Positions 1-16,200 are shown, counted from the first letter of the stretch. The stretch is 64,000 nt of DNA from Limnomonas spitsbergensis (GCA_037349105.1 JAYJMM010000020.1:1-64000), one strand, 5' to 3'. Notes: generated by a model not told the origin, from the letters alone. A program made the numbers and translations.

Positions 1-999
1 TTTAGGGGGTTTAGGGCCCTGAACTACCAGCACAACCATGAACAGAAACGACAGACAAGACATGAAATTCAGGATGGCAGGATTTAGGGGGTTTAGGGCC
101 CTAAACTACCAGCACAGCCATGAACAGAAACGACAGACAAGACATGAAATTCAGGATGGCAGGATTTAGGGGGTTTAGGGCCCTGAACTACCAGCACAAC
201 CATGAACAGAAACGACAGACAAGACATGAAATTCAGGATGGCAGGATTTAGGGGGTTTAGGGCCCTGAACTACCAGCACAGCCATGAACAGAAAGGACAG
301 ACAAGGCATGAAATTCAGGATGGCAGGATTTAGAGGGTTTAGGGCCCTGAACTACCAGCACAGCCATGAACAGAAAGGACAGACAAGACATGAAATTCAG
401 GATGGCAGGATTTAGGGGGTTTAGGGCCCTGAACTACCAGCACAGCCATGAACAGAAACGACAGACAAGACATGAAATTCAGGATGGCAGGATTGAGGGG
501 GTTTAGGGCCCTGAACTACCAGCACAACCATGAACAGAAACGACAGACAAGGCATGAAATTCAGGATGGCAGGATTGAGGGGGTTTAGGGCCCTGAACTA
601 CCAGCACAGCCATGAACAGAAACGACAGACAAGACATGAAATTCAGGATGGCAGGATTTAGGGGGTTTAGGGCCCTAAACTACCAGCACAACCATGAACA
701 GAAACGACAGACAAGACATGAAATTCAGGATGGCAGGATTTAGGGGGTTTAGGGCCCTGAACTACCAGCACAGCCATGAACAGAAACGACAGACAAGACA
801 TGAAATTCAGGATGGCAGGATTTAGGGGGTTTAGGGCCCTGAACTACCAGCACAGCCATGAACAGAAACGACAGACAAGACATGAAATTCAGGATGGCAG
901 GATTTAGGGGGTTTAGGGCCCTGAACTACCAGCACAACCATGAACAGAAACGACAGACAAGGCATGAAATTCAGGATGGCAGGATTGAGGGGGTTTAGG

Positions 1000-3900
1000 G
1001 CCCTAAACTACCAGCACAACCATGAACAGAAACGACAGACAAGACATGAAATTCAGGATGGCAGGATTTAGGGGGTTTAGGGCCCTGAACTACCAGCACA
1101 ACCATGAACAGAAACGACAGACAAGACATGAAATTCAGGATGGCAGGATTTAGGGGGTTTAGGGCCCTGAACTACCAGCACAGCCATGAACAGAAACGAC
1201 AGACAAGGCATGAAATTCAGGATGGTAGGATTTAGGGGGTTTAGGGCCCTGAACTACCAGCACAACCATGAACAGAAACGACAGACAATGCATGAAATTC
1301 AGGATGGCAGGATTTAGAGGGTTTAGGGCCCTGAACTACCAGCACAGCCATGAACAGAAACGACAGACAAGACATGAAATTCAGGATGGCAGGATTGAGG
1401 GGGTTTAGGGCCCTGAACTACCAGCACAACCATGAACAGAAACGACAGACAAGACATGAAATTCAGGATGGCAGGATTTAGAGGGTTTAGGGCCCTGAAC
1501 TACCAGCACAACCATGAACAGAAACGACAGACAAGACATGAAATTCAGGATGGCAGGATTTAGGGGGTTTAGGGCCCTGAACTACCAGCACAGCCATGAA
1601 CAGAAAGGACAGACAAGACATGAAATTCAGGATGGTAGGATTGAGGGGGTTTAGGGCCCTAAACTACCAGCACAGCCATGAACAGAAACGACAGACAAGA
1701 CATGAAATTCAGGATGGTAGGATTTAGGGGGTTTAGGGCCCTGAACTACCAGCACAACCATGAACAGAAACGACAGACAAGACATGAAATTCAGGATGGC
1801 AGGATTTAGGGGGTTTAGGGCCCTGAACTACCAGCACAGCCATGAACAGAAACGACAGACAAGACATGAAATTCAGGATGGCAGGATTGAGGGGGTTTAG
1901 GGCCCTGAACTACCAGCACAGCCATGAACAGAAACGACAGACAAGACATGAAATTCAGGATGGTAGGATTTAGGGGGTTTAGGGCCCTGAACTACCAGCA
2001 CAACCATGAACAGAAACGACAGACAAGACATGAAATTCAGGATGGCAGGATTTAGGGGGTTTAGGGCCCTGAACTACCAGCACAACCATGAACAGAAACG
2101 ACAGACAAGGCATGAAATTCAGGATGGTAGGATTGAGGGGGTTTAGGGCCCTGAACTACCAGCACAGCCATGAACAGAAACGACAGACAAGACATGAAAT
2201 TCAGGATGGCAGGATTTAGGGGGTTTAGGGCCCTGAACTACCAGCACAACCATGAACAGAAACGACAGACAAGGCATGAAATTCAGGATGGCAGGATTGA
2301 GGGGGTTTAGGGCCCTGAACTACCAGCACAGCCATGAACAGAAACGACAGACAAGACATGAAATTCAGGATGGCAGGATTTAGGGGGTTTAGGGCCCTGA
2401 ACTACCAGCACAACCATGAACAGAAACGACAGACAAGACATGAAATTCAGGATGGCAGGATTTAGGGGGTTTAGGGCCCTGAACTACCAGCACAACCATG
2501 AACAGAAACGACAGACAAGACATGAAATTCAGGATGGCAGGATTTAGGGGGTTTAGGGCCCTGAACTACCAGCACAGCCATGAACAGAAACGACAGACAA
2601 GACATGAAATTCAGGATGGTAGGATTTAGGGGGTTTAGGGCCCTGAACTACCAGCACAACCATGAACAGAAACGACAGACAAGACATGAAATTCAGGATG
2701 GTAGGATTTAGGGGGTTTAGGGCCCTAAACTACCAGCACAGCCATGAACAGAAACGACAGACAAGACATGAAATTCAGGATGGCAGGATTTAGGGGGTTT
2801 AGGGCCCTGAACTACCAGCACAACCATGAACAGAAACGACAGACAAGACATGAAATTCAGGATGGCAGGATTTAGGGGGTTTAGGGCCCTGAACTACCAG
2901 CACAGCCATGAACAGAAACGACAGACAAGACATGAAATTCAGGATGGCAGGATTTAGGGGGTTTAGGGCCCTGAACTACCAGCACAGCCATGAACAGAAA
3001 CGACAGACAAGGCATGAAATTCAGGATGGCAGGATTGAGGGGGTTTAGGGCCCTGAACTACCAGCACAACCATGAACAGAAACGACAGACAAGACATGAA
3101 ATTCAGGATGGCAGGATTTAGGGGGTTTAGGGCCCTGAACTACCAGCACAGCCATGAACAGAAACGACAGACAAGACATGAAATTCAGGATGGCAGGATT
3201 TAGGGGGTTTAGGGCCCTGAACTACCAGCACAGCCATGAACAGAAACGACAGACAAGACATGAAATTCAGGATGGTAGGATTTAGGGGGTTTAGGGCCCT
3301 GAACTACCAGCACAACCATGAACAGAAACGACAGACAAGACATGAAATTCAGGATGGCAGGATTTAGGGGGTTTAGGGCCCTGAACTACCAGCACAGCCA
3401 TGAACAGAAACGACAGACAAGACATGAAATTCAGGATGGTAGGATTTAGGGGGTTTAGGGCCCTAAACTACCAGCACAACCATGAACAGAAACGACAGAC
3501 AAGACATGAAATTCAGGATGGCAGGATTTAGGGGGTTTAGGGCCCTGAACTACCAGCACAACCATGAACAGAAACGACAGACAAGACATGAAATTCAGGA
3601 TGGCAGGATTTAGGGGGTTTAGGGCCCTGAACTACCAGCACAGCCATGAACAGAAACGACAGACAAGGCATGAAATTCAGGATGGTAGGATTTAGGGGGT
3701 TTAGGGCCCTGAACTACCAGCACAACCATGAACAGAAACGACAGACAATGCATGAAATTCAGGATGGCAGGATTTAGAGGGTTTAGGGCCCTGAACTACC
3801 AGCACAGCCATGAACAGAAACGACAGACAAGACATGAAATTCAGGATGGCAGGATTGAGGGGGTTTAGGGCCCTGAACTACCAGCACAACCATGAACAGA

Positions 3901-5925
3901 AACGACAGACAAGACATGAAATTCAGGATGGCAGGATTTAGAGGGTTTAGGGCCCTGAACTACCAGCACAACCATGAACAGAAACGACAGACAAGACATG
4001 AAATTCAGGATGGCAGGATTTAGGGGGTTTAGGGCCCTGAACTACCAGCACAGCCATGAACAGAAAGGACAGACAAGACATGAAATTCAGGATGGTAGGA
4101 TTGAGGGGGTTTAGGGCCCTAAACTACCAGCACAGCCATGAACAGAAACGACAGACAAGACATGAAATTCAGGATGGTAGGATTTAGGGGGTTTAGGGCC
4201 CTGAACTACCAGCACAACCATGAACAGAAACGACAGACAAGACATGAAATTCAGGATGGCAGGATTTAGGGGGTTTAGGGCCCTGAACTACCAGCACAGC
4301 CATGAACAGAAACGACAGACAAGACATGAAATTCAGGATGGCAGGATTGAGGGGGTTTAGGGCCCTGAACTACCAGCACAGCCATGAACAGAAACGACAG
4401 ACAAGACATGAAATTCAGGATGGTAGGATTTAGGGGGTTTAGGGCCCTGAACTACCAGCACAACCATGAACAGAAACGACAGACAAGACATGAAATTCAG
4501 GATGGCAGGATTTAGGGGGTTTAGGGCCCTGAACTACCAGCACAACCATGAACAGAAACGACAGACAAGGCATGAAATTCAGGATGGTAGGATTGAGGGG
4601 GTTTAGGGCCCTGAACTACCAGCACAGCCATGAACAGAAACGACAGACAAGACATGAAATTCAGGATGGCAGGATTTAGGGGGTTTAGGGCCCTGAACTA
4701 CCAGCACAACCATGAACAGAAACGACAGACAAGGCATGAAATTCAGGATGGCAGGATTGAGGGGGTTTAGGGCCCTGAACTACCAGCACAGCCATGAACA
4801 GAAACGACAGACAAGACATGAAATTCAGGATGGCAGGATTTAGGGGGTTTAGGGCCCTGAACTACCAGCACAACCATGAACAGAAACGACAGACAAGACA
4901 TGAAATTCAGGATGGCAGGATTTAGGGGGTTTAGGGCCCTGAACTACCAGCACAACCATGAACAGAAACGACAGACAAGACATGAAATTCAGGATGGCAG
5001 GATTTAGGGGGTTTAGGGCCCTGAACTACCAGCACAGCCATGAACAGAAACGACAGACAAGACATGAAATTCAGGATGGTAGGATTTAGGGGGTTTAGGG
5101 CCCTGAACTACCAGCACAACCATGAACAGAAACGACAGACAAGACATGAAATTCAGGATGGTAGGATTTAGGGGGTTTAGGGCCCTAAACTACCAGCACA
5201 GCCATGAACAGAAACGACAGACAAGACATGAAATTCAGGATGGCAGGATTTAGGGGGTTTAGGGCCCTGAACTACCAGCACAACCATGAACAGAAACGAC
5301 AGACAAGACATGAAATTCAGGATGGCAGGATTTAGGGGGTTTAGGGCCCTGAACTACCAGCACAGCCATGAACAGAAACGACAGACAAGACATGAAATTC
5401 AGGATGGCAGGATTTAGGGGGTTTAGGGCCCTGAACTACCAGCACAGCCATGAACAGAAACGACAGACAAGGCATGAAATTCAGGATGGCAGGATTGAGG
5501 GGGTTTAGGGCCCTGAACTACCAGCACAACCATGAACAGAAACGACAGACAAGACATGAAATTCAGGATGGCAGGATTTAGGGGGTTTAGGGCCCTGAAC
5601 TACCAGCACAGCCATGAACAGAAACGACAGACAAGACATGAAATTCAGGATGGCAGGATTTAGGGGGTTTAGGGCCCTGAACTACCAGCACAGCCATGAA
5701 CAGAAACGACAGACAAGACATGAAATTCAGGATGGTAGGATTTAGGGGGTTTAGGGCCCTGAACTACCAGCACAACCATGAACAGAAACGACAGACAAGA
5801 CATGAAATTCAGGATGGCAGGATTTAGGGGGTTTAGGGCCCTGAACTACCAGCACAGCCATGAACAGAAACGACAGACAAGACATGAAATTCAGGATGGT
5901 AGGATTTAGGGGGTTTAGGGCCCTG
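1000..5925. repeat. Higher-order repeat: 30-monomer block duplicated in tandem (2,460 bp)
   Basis: The order of monomer variants at about 1,000-3,460 is repeated at 3,460-5,920 with an offset of exactly 2,460 bp (30 x 82). Markers that coincide include CAATGCATG at 1,286 and 3,746, GATTGAG at 2,132 and 4,592, and CCCTAAAC at 2,724 and 5,184. The match breaks near both outer ends. This is a recent segmental duplication inside the array. Confidence 0.9.
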
Positions 5926-8900
5926 AACTACCAGCACAACCATGAACAGAAACGACAGACAAGACATGAAATTCAGGATGGCAGGATTTAGGGGGTTTAG
6001 GGCCCTAAACTACCAGCACAACCATGAACAGAAACGACAGACAAGACATGAAATTCAGGATGGCAGGATTGAGGGGGTTTAGGGCCCTGAACTACCAGCA
6101 CAACCATGAACAGAAACGACAGACAAGGCATGAAATTCAGGATGGCAGGATTTAGGGGGTTTAGGGCCCTGAACTACCAGCACAACCATGAACAGAAACG
6201 ACAGACAAGACATGAAATTCAGGATGGCAGGATTTAGGGGGTTTAGGGCCCTGAACTACCAGCACAGCCATGAACAGAAACGACAGACAAGACATGAAAT
6301 TCAGGATGACAGGATTTAGGGGGTTTAGGGCCCTGAACTACCAGCACAACCATGAACAGAAACGACAGACAAGACATGAAATTCAGGATGGCAGGATTTA
6401 GGGGGTTTAGGGCCCTAAACTACCAGCACAGCCATGAACAGAAACGACAGACAAGACATGAAATTCAGGATGGCAGGATTTAGGGGGTTTAGGGCCCTGA
6501 ACTACCAGCACAACCATGAACAGAAACGACAGACAAGGCATGAAATTCAGGATGGCAGGATTGAGGGGGTTTAGGGCCCTAAACTACCAGCACAACCATG
6601 AACAGAAACGACAGACAAGACATGAAATTCAGGATGGCAGGATTTAGGGGGTTTAGGGCCCTGAACTACCAGCACAACCATGAACAGAAACGACAGACAA
6701 GACATGAAATTCAGGATGGCAGGATTTAGGGGGTTTAGGGCCCTGAACTACCAGCACAGCCATGAACAGAAACGACAGACAAGGCATGAAATTCAGGATG
6801 GTAGGATTTAGGGGGTTTAGGGCCCTGAACTACCAGCACAACCATGAACAGAAACGACAGACAATGCATGAAATTCAGGATGGCAGGATTTAGAGGGTTT
6901 AGGGCCCTGAACTACCAGCACAGCCATGAACAGAAACGACAGACAAGACATGAAATTCAGGATGGCAGGATTGAGGGGGTTTAGGGCCCTGAACTACCAG
7001 CACAACCATGAACAGAAACGACAGACAAGACATGAAATTCAGGATGGCAGGATTTAGAGGGTTTAGGGCCCTGAACTACCAGCACAACCATGAACAGAAA
7101 CGACAGACAAGACATGAAATTCAGGATGGCAGGATTTAGGGGGTTTAGGGCCCTGAACTACCAGCACAGCCATGAACAGAAAGGACAGACAAGACATGAA
7201 ATTCAGGATGGTAGGATTGAGGGGGTTTAGGGCCCTAAACTACCAGCACAGCCATGAACAGAAACGACAGACAAGACATGAAATTCAGGATGGTAGGATT
7301 TAGGGGGTTTAGGGCCCTGAACTACCAGCACAACCATGAACAGAAACGACAGACAAGACATGAAATTCAGGATGGCAGGATTTAGGGGGTTTAGGGCCCT
7401 GAACTACCAGCACAGCCATGAACAGAAACGACAGACAAGACATGAAATTCAGGATGGCAGGATTGAGGGGGTTTAGGGCCCTGAACTACCAGCACAGCCA
7501 TGAACAGAAACGACAGACAAGACATGAAATTCAGGATGGTAGGATTTAGGGGGTTTAGGGCCCTGAACTACCAGCACAACCATGAACAGAAACGACAGAC
7601 AAGACATGAAATTCAGGATGGCAGGATTTAGGGGGTTTAGGGCCCTGAACTACCAGCACAACCATGAACAGAAACGACAGACAAGGCATGAAATTCAGGA
7701 TGGTAGGATTGAGGGGGTTTAGGGCCCTGAACTACCAGCACAGCCATGAACAGAAACGACAGACAAGACATGAAATTCAGGATGGCAGGATTTAGGGGGT
7801 TTAGGGCCCTGAACTACCAGCACAACCATGAACAGAAACGACAGACAAGGCATGAAATTCAGGATGGCAGGATTGAGGGGGTTTAGGGCCCTGAACTACC
7901 AGCACAGCCATGAACAGAAACGACAGACAAGACATGAAATTCAGGATGGCAGGATTTAGGGGGTTTAGGGCCCTGAACTACCAGCACAACCATGAACAGA
8001 AACGACAGACAAGACATGAAATTCAGGATGGCAGGATTTAGGGGGTTTAGGGCCCTGAACTACCAGCACAACCATGAACAGAAACGACAGACAAGACATG
8101 AAATTCAGGATGGCAGGATTTAGGGGGTTTAGGGCCCTGAACTACCAGCACAGCCATGAACAGAAACGACAGACAAGACATGAAATTCAGGATGGTAGGA
8201 TTTAGGGGGTTTAGGGCCCTGAACTACCAGCACAACCATGAACAGAAACGACAGACAAGACATGAAATTCAGGATGGTAGGATTTAGGGGGTTTAGGGCC
8301 CTAAACTACCAGCACAGCCATGAACAGAAACGACAGACAAGACATGAAATTCAGGATGGCAGGATTTAGGGGGTTTAGGGCCCTGAACTACCAGCACAAC
8401 CATGAACAGAAACGACAGACAAGACATGAAATTCAGGATGGCAGGATTTAGGGGGTTTAGGGCCCTGAACTACCAGCACAGCCATGAACAGAAACGACAG
8501 ACAAGACATGAAATTCAGGATGGCAGGATTTAGGGGGTTTAGGGCCCTGAACTACCAGCACAGCCATGAACAGAAACGACAGACAAGGCATGAAATTCAG
8601 GATGGCAGGATTGAGGGGGTTTAGGGCCCTGAACTACCAGCACAACCATGAACAGAAACGACAGACAAGACATGAAATTCAGGATGGCAGGATTTAGGGG
8701 GTTTAGGGCCCTGAACTACCAGCACAGCCATGAACAGAAACGACAGACAAGACATGAAATTCAGGATGGCAGGATTTAGGGGGTTTAGGGCCCTGAACTA
8801 CCAGCACAGCCATGAACAGAAACGACAGACAAGACATGAAATTCAGGATGGTAGGATTTAGGGGGTTTAGGGCCCTGAACTACCAGCACAACCATGAACA

Positions 8901-9650
8901 GAAACGACAGACAAGACATGAAATTCAGGATGGCAGGATTTAGGGGGTTTAGGGCCCTGAACTACCAGCACAGCCATGAACAGAAACGACAGACAAGACA
9001 TGAAATTCAGGATGGTAGGATTTAGGGGGTTTAGGGCCCTGAACTACCAGCACAACCATGAACAGAAACGACAGACAAGACATGAAATTCAGGATGGCAG
9101 GATTTAGGGGGTTTAGGGCCCTAAACTACCAGCACAACCATGAACAGAAACGACAGACAAGACATGAAATTCAGGATGGCAGGATTGAGGGGGTTTAGGG
9201 CCCTGAACTACCAGCACAACCATGAACAGAAACGACAGACAAGGCATGAAATTCAGGATGGCAGGATTTAGGGGGTTTAGGGCCCTGAACTACCAGCACA
9301 ACCATGAACAGAAACGACAGACAAGACATGAAATTCAGGATGGCAGGATTTAGGGGGTTTAGGGCCCTGAACTACCAGCACAGCCATGAACAGAAACGAC
9401 AGACAAGACATGAAATTCAGGATGACAGGATTTAGGGGGTTTAGGGCCCTGAACTACCAGCACAACCATGAACAGAAACGACAGACAAGACATGAAATTC
9501 AGGATGGCAGGATTTAGGGGGTTTAGGGCCCTAAACTACCAGCACAGCCATGAACAGAAACGACAGACAAGACATGAAATTCAGGATGGCAGGATTTAGG
9601 GGGTTTAGGGCCCTGAACTACCAGCACAACCATGAACAGAAACGACAGAC
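3461..9650. repeat. Higher-order repeat: 38-monomer offset (3,116 bp)
   Basis: Variant order from about 3,461 to 6,530 recurs 3,116 bp (38 x 82) further on, to about 9,650. The rare GATGAC variant at 6,308 and 9,424 and the CAATGCATG variant at 3,746 and 6,862 are at matching places. The block includes the 30-monomer unit plus eight further monomers, so duplications are nested. Confidence 0.85.
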
Positions 9651-12600
9651 AAGACATGAAATTCAGGATGGCAGGATTTAGGGGGTTTAGGGCCCTGAAC
9701 TACCAGCACAGCCATGAACAGAAAGGACAGACAAGGCATGAAATTCAGGATGGCAGGATTTAGAGGGTTTAGGGCCCTGAACTACCAGCACAGCCATGAA
9801 CAGAAAGGACAGACAAGACATGAAATTCAGGATGGCAGGATTTAGGGGGTTTAGGGCCCTGAACTACCAGCACAACCATGAACAGAAACGACAGACAAGA
9901 CATGAAATTCAGGATGGCAGGATTGAGGGGGTTTAGGGCCCTGAACTACCAGCACAACCATGAACAGAAACGACAGACAAGGCATGAAATTCAGGATGGC
10001 AGGATTGAGGGGGTTTAGGGCCCTGAACTACCAGCACAGCCATGAACAGAAACGACAGACAAGACATGAAATTCAGGATGGCAGGATTTAGGGGGTTTAG
10101 GGCCCTAAACTACCAGCACAACCATGAACAGAAACGACAGACAAGACATGAAATTCAGGATGGCAGGATTTAGGGGGTTTAGGGCCCTGAACTACCAGCA
10201 CAGCCATGAACAGAAACGACAGACAAGACATGAAATTCAGGATGGCAGGATTTAGGGGGTTTAGGGCCCTGAACTACCAGCACAGCCATGAACAGAAACG
10301 ACAGACAAGACATGAAATTCAGGATGGTAGGATTTAGGGGGTTTAGGGCCCTGAACTACCAGCACAGCCATGAACAGAAACGACAGACAAGACATGAAAT
10401 TCAGGATGGCAGGATTTAGGGGGTTTAGGGCCCTGAACTACCAGCACAGCCATGAACAGAAAGGACAGACAAGACATGAAATTCAGGATGGCAGGATTTA
10501 GGGGGTTTAGGGCCCTGAACTACCAGCACAGCCATGAACAGAAACGACAGACAAGACATGAAATTCAGGATGGCAGGATTTAGGGGGTTTAGGGCCCTGA
10601 ACCAACAGCACAGCCATGAACAGAAACGACAGACAAGACATGAAATTCAGGATGGCAGGATTTAGGGGGTTTAGGGCCCTGAACTACCAGCACAGCCATG
10701 AACAGAAACGACAGACAAGACATGAAATTCAGGATGACAGGATTTAGGGGGTTTAGGGCCCTGAACTACCAGCACAACCATGAACAGAAACGACAGACAA
10801 GACATGAAATTCAGGATGGCAGGATTTAGGGGGTTTAGGGCCCTAAACTACCAGCACAGCCATGAACAGAAACGACAGACAAGACATGAAATTCAGGATG
10901 GCAGGATTTAGGGGGTTTAGGGCCCTGAACTACCAGCACAACCATGAACAGAAACGACAGACAAGACATGAAATTCAGGATGGCAGGATTTAGAGGGTTT
11001 AGGGCCCTGAACTACCAGCACAGCCATGAACAGAAACGACAGACAAGACATGAAATTCAGGATGGCAGGATTGAGGGGGTTTAGGGCCCTGAACTACCAG
11101 CACAGCCATGAACAGAAAGGACAGACAAGGCATGAAATTCAGGATGGCAGGATTTAGAGGGTTTAGGGCCCTAAACTACCAGCACAGCCATGAACAGAAA
11201 GGACAGACAAGACATGAAATTCAGGATGGCAGGATTTAGGGGGTTTAGGGCCCTGAACTACCAGCACAGCCATGAACAGAAACGACAGACAAGACATGAA
11301 ATTCAGGATGGCAGGATTGAGGGGGTTTAGGGCCCTGAACTACCAGCACAACCATGAACAGAAACGACAGACAAGGCATGCAATTCAGGATGGCAGGATT
11401 TAGGGGGTTTAGGGCCCTGAACTACCAGCACAGCCATGAACAGAAACGACAGACAAGACATGAAATTCAGGATGGCAGGATTTAGGGGGTTTAGGGCCCT
11501 AAACTACCAGCACAACCATGAACAGAAACGACAGACAAGACATGAAATTCAGGATGGCAGGATTTAGGGGGTTTAGGGCCCTGAACTACCAGCACAGCCA
11601 TGAACAGAAACGACAGACAAGACATGAAATTCAGGATGGCAGGATTTAGGGGGTTTAGGGCCCTGAACTACCAGCACAGCCATGAACAGAAACGACAGAC
11701 AAGACATGAAATTCAGGATGGCAGGATTTAGGGGGTTTAGGGCCCTGAACTACCAGCACAACCATGAACAGAAACGACAGACAAGGCATGAAATTCAGGA
11801 TGGCAGGATTGAGGGGGTTTAGGGCCCTAAACTACCAGCACAACCATGAACAGAAACGACAGACAAGACATGAAATTCAGGATGGCAGGATTTAGGGGGT
11901 TTAGGGCCCTGAACTACCAGCACAACCATGAACAGAAACGACAGACAAGACATGAAATTCAGGATGGCAGGATTTAGGGGGTTTAGGGCCCTGAACTACC
12001 AGCACAGCCATGAACAGAAACGACAGACAAGGCATGAAATTCAGGATGGTAGGATTTAGGGGGTTTAGGGCCCTGAACTACCAGCACAACCATGAACAGA
12101 AACGACAGACAATGCATGAAATTCAGGATGGCAGGATTTAGAGGGTTTAGGGCCCTGAACTACCAGCACAGCCATGAACAGAAACGACAGACAAGACATG
12201 AAATTCAGGATGGCAGGATTGAGGGGGTTTAGGGCCCTGAACTACCAGCACAACCATGAACAGAAACGACAGACAATACATGAAATTCAGGATGGCAGGA
12301 TTTAGAGGGTTTAGGGCCCTGAACTACCAGCACAACCATGAACAGAAACGACAGACAAGGCATGAAATTCAGGATGGTAGGATTTAGGGGGTTTAGGGCC
12401 CTGAACTACCAGCACAACCATGAACAGAAACGACAGACAAGACATGAAATTCAGGATGGTAGGATTTAGGGGGTTTAGGGCCCTAAACTACCAGCACAGC
12501 CATGAACAGAAACGACAGACAAGACATGAAATTCAGGATGGCAGGATTTAGGGGGTTTAGGGCCCTGAACTACCAGCACAACCATGAACAGAAACGACAG

Positions 12601-15600
12601 ACAAGACATGAAATTCAGGATGGCAGGATTTAGGGGGTTTAGGGCCCTGAACTACCAGCACAGCCATGAACAGAAACGACAGACAAGGCATGAAATTCAG
12701 GATGGCAGGATTGAGGGGGTTTAGGGCCCTGAACTACCAGCACAACCATGAACAGAAACGACAGACAAGACATGAAATTCAGGATGGCAGGATTTAGGGG
12801 GTTTAGGGCCCTGAACTACCAGCACAGCCATGAACAGAAACGACAGACAAGACATGAAATTCAGGATGGCAGGATTTAGGGGGTTTAGGGCCCTGAACTA
12901 CCAGCACAGCCATGAACAGAAACGACAGACAAGACATGAAATTCAGGATGGTAGGATTTAGGGGGTTTAGGGCCCTGAACTACCAGCACAACCATGAACA
13001 GAAACGACAGACAAGACATGAAATTCAGGATGGCAGGATTTAGGGGGTTTAGGGCCCTGAACTACCAGCACAGCCATGAACAGAAACGACAGACAAGACA
13101 TGAAATTCAGGATGGTAGGATTTAGGGGGTTTAGGGCCCTGAACTACCAGCACAACCATGAACAGAAACGACAGACAAGACATGAAATTCAGGATGGCAG
13201 GATTTAGGGGGTTTAGGGCCCTAAACTACCAGCACAACCATGAACAGAAACGACAGACAAGACATGAAATTCAGGATGGCAGGATTGAGGGGGTTTAGGG
13301 CCCTGAACTACCAGCACAACCATGAACAGAAACGACAGACAAGGCATGAAATTCAGGATGGCAGGATTTAGGGGGTTTAGGGCCCTGAACTACCAGCACA
13401 ACCATGAACAGAAACGACAGACAAGACATGAAATTCAGGATGGCAGGATTTAGGGGGTTTAGGGCCCTGAACTACCAGCACAGCCATGAACAGAAACGAC
13501 AGACAAGACATGAAATTCAGGATGACAGGATTTAGGGGGTTTAGGGCCCTGAACTACCAGCACAACCATGAACAGAAACGACAGACAAGACATGAAATTC
13601 AGGATGGCAGGATTTAGGGGGTTTAGGGCCCTAAACTACCAGCACAGCCATGAACAGAAACGACAGACAAGACATGAAATTCAGGATGGCAGGATTTAGG
13701 GGGTTTAGGGCCCTGAACTACCAGCACAACCATGAACAGAAACGACAGACAAGACATGAAATTCAGGATGGCAGGATTTAGGGGGTTTAGGGCCCTGAAC
13801 TACCAGCACAGCCATGAACAGAAAGGACAGACAAGGCATGAAATTCAGGATGGCAGGATTTAGAGGGGTTTAGGGCCCTGAACTACCAGCACAGCCATGA
13901 ACAGAAAGGACAGACAAGACATGAAATTCAGGATGGCAGGATTTAGGGGGTTTAGGGCCCTGAACTACCAGCACAACCATGAACAGAAACGACAGACAAG
14001 ACATGAAATTCAGGATGGCAGGATTGAGGGGGTTTAGGGCCCTGAACTACCAGCACAACCATGAACAGAAACGACAGACAAGGCATGAAATTCAGGATGG
14101 CAGGATTGAGGGGGTTTAGGGCCCTGAACTACCAGCACAGCCATGAACAGAAACGACAGACAAGACATGAAATTCAGGATGGCAGGATTTAGGGGGTTTA
14201 GGGCCCTAAACTACCAGCACAACCATGAACAGAAACGACAGACAAGACATGAAATTCAGGATGGCAGGATTTAGGGGGTTTAGGGCCCTGAACTACCAGC
14301 ACAGCCATGAACAGAAACGACAGACAAGACATGAAATTCAGGATGGCAGGATTTAGGGGGTTTAGGGCCCTGAACTACCAGCACAAGCCATGAACAGAAA
14401 CGACAGACAAGACATGAAATTCAGGATGGTAGGATTTAGGGGGTTTAGGGCCCTGAACTACCAGCACAGCCATGAACAGAAACGACAGACAAGACATGAA
14501 ATTCAGGATGGCAGGATTGAGGGGGTTTAGGGCCCTGAACTACCAGCACAGCCATGAACAGAAAGGACAGACAAGACATGAAATTCAGGATGGCAGGATT
14601 TAGGGGGTTTAGGGCCCTGAACTACCAGCACAGCCATGAACAGAAACGACAGACAAGACATGAAATTCAGGATGGCAGGATTTAGGGGGTTTAGGGCCCT
14701 GAACCAACAGCACAGCCATGAACAGAAACGACAGACAAGACATGAAATTCAGGATGGCAGGATTTAGGGGGTTTAGGGCCCTGAACTACCAGCACAGCCA
14801 TGAACAGAAACGACAGACAAGACATGAAATTCAGGATGACAGGATTTAGGGGGTTTAGGGCCCTGAACTACCAGCACAACCATGAACAGAAACGACAGAC
14901 AAGACATGAAATTCAGGATGGCAGGATTTAGGGGGTTTAGGGCCCTAAACTACCAGCACAGCCATGAACAGAAACGACAGACAAGACATGAAATTCAGGA
15001 TGGCAGGATTTAGGGGGTTTAGGGCCCTGAACTACCAGCACAACCATGAACAGAAACGACAGACAAGACATGAAATTCAGGATGGCAGGATTAAGAGGGT
15101 TTAGGGCCCTGAACTACCAGCACAGCCATGAACAGAAACGACAGACAAGACATGAAATTCAGGATGGCAGGATTGAGGGGGTTTAGGGCCCTGAACTACC
15201 AGCACAGCCATGAACAGAAAGGACAGACAAGGCATGAAATTCAGGATGGCAGGATTTAGAGGGTTTAGGGCCCTAAACTACCAGCACAGCCATGAACAGA
15301 AAGGACAGACAAGACATGAAATTCAGGATGGCAGGATTTAGGGGGTTTAGGGCCCTGAACTACCAGCACAGCCATGAACAGAAACGACAGACAAGACATG
15401 AAATTCAGGATGGCAGGATTGAGGGGGTTTAGGGCCCTGAACTACCAGCACAACCATGAACAGAAACGACAGACAAGGCATGAAATTCAGGATGGCAGGA
15501 TTTAGGGGGTTTAGGGCCCTGAACTACCAGCACAGCCATGAACAGAAACGACAGACAAGACATGAAATTCAGGATGGCAGGATTTAGGGGGTTTAGGGCC

Positions 15601-16200
15601 CTAAACTACCAGCACAACCATGAACAGAAACGACAGACAAGACATGAAATTCAGGATGGCAGGATTTAGGGGGTTTAGGGCCCTGAACTACCAGCACAGC
15701 CATGAACAGAAACGACAGACAAGACATGAAATTCAGGATGGCAGGATTTAGGGGGTTTAGGGCCCTGAACTACCAGCACAGCCATGAACAGAAACGACAG
15801 ACAAGACATGAAATTCAGGATGGCAGGATTTAGGGGGTTTAGGGCCCTGAACTACCAGCACAACCATGAACAGAAACGACAGACAAGGCATGAAATTCAG
15901 GATGGCAGGATTGAGGGGGTTTAGGGCCCTAAACTACCAGCACAACCATGAACAGAAACGACAGACAAGACATGAAATTCAGGATGGCAGGATTTAGGGG
16001 GTTTAGGGCCCTGAACTACCAGCACAACCATGAACAGAAACGACAGACAAGACATGAAATTCAGGATGGCAGGATTTAGGGGGTTTAGGGCCCTGAACTA
16101 CCAGCACAGCCATGAACAGAAACGACAGACAAGGCATGAAATTCAGGATGGTAGGATTTAGGGGGTTTAGGGCCCTGAACTACCAGCACAACCATGAACA
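8500..16200. repeat. Higher-order repeat: ~50-monomer offset (4,100-4,102 bp)
   Basis: Markers at about 8.5-12.1 kb recur at about 12.6-16.2 kb. Examples are GATGAC at 9,424 and 13,524, and ACCAACAG at 10,601 and 14,703. The offset changes from 4,100 to 4,102 because of the two 1-bp insertions near 13,865 and 14,386. The ACCAACAG marker recurs again at 19,951, which is 64 monomers (5,248 bp) after 14,703. Confidence 0.8.
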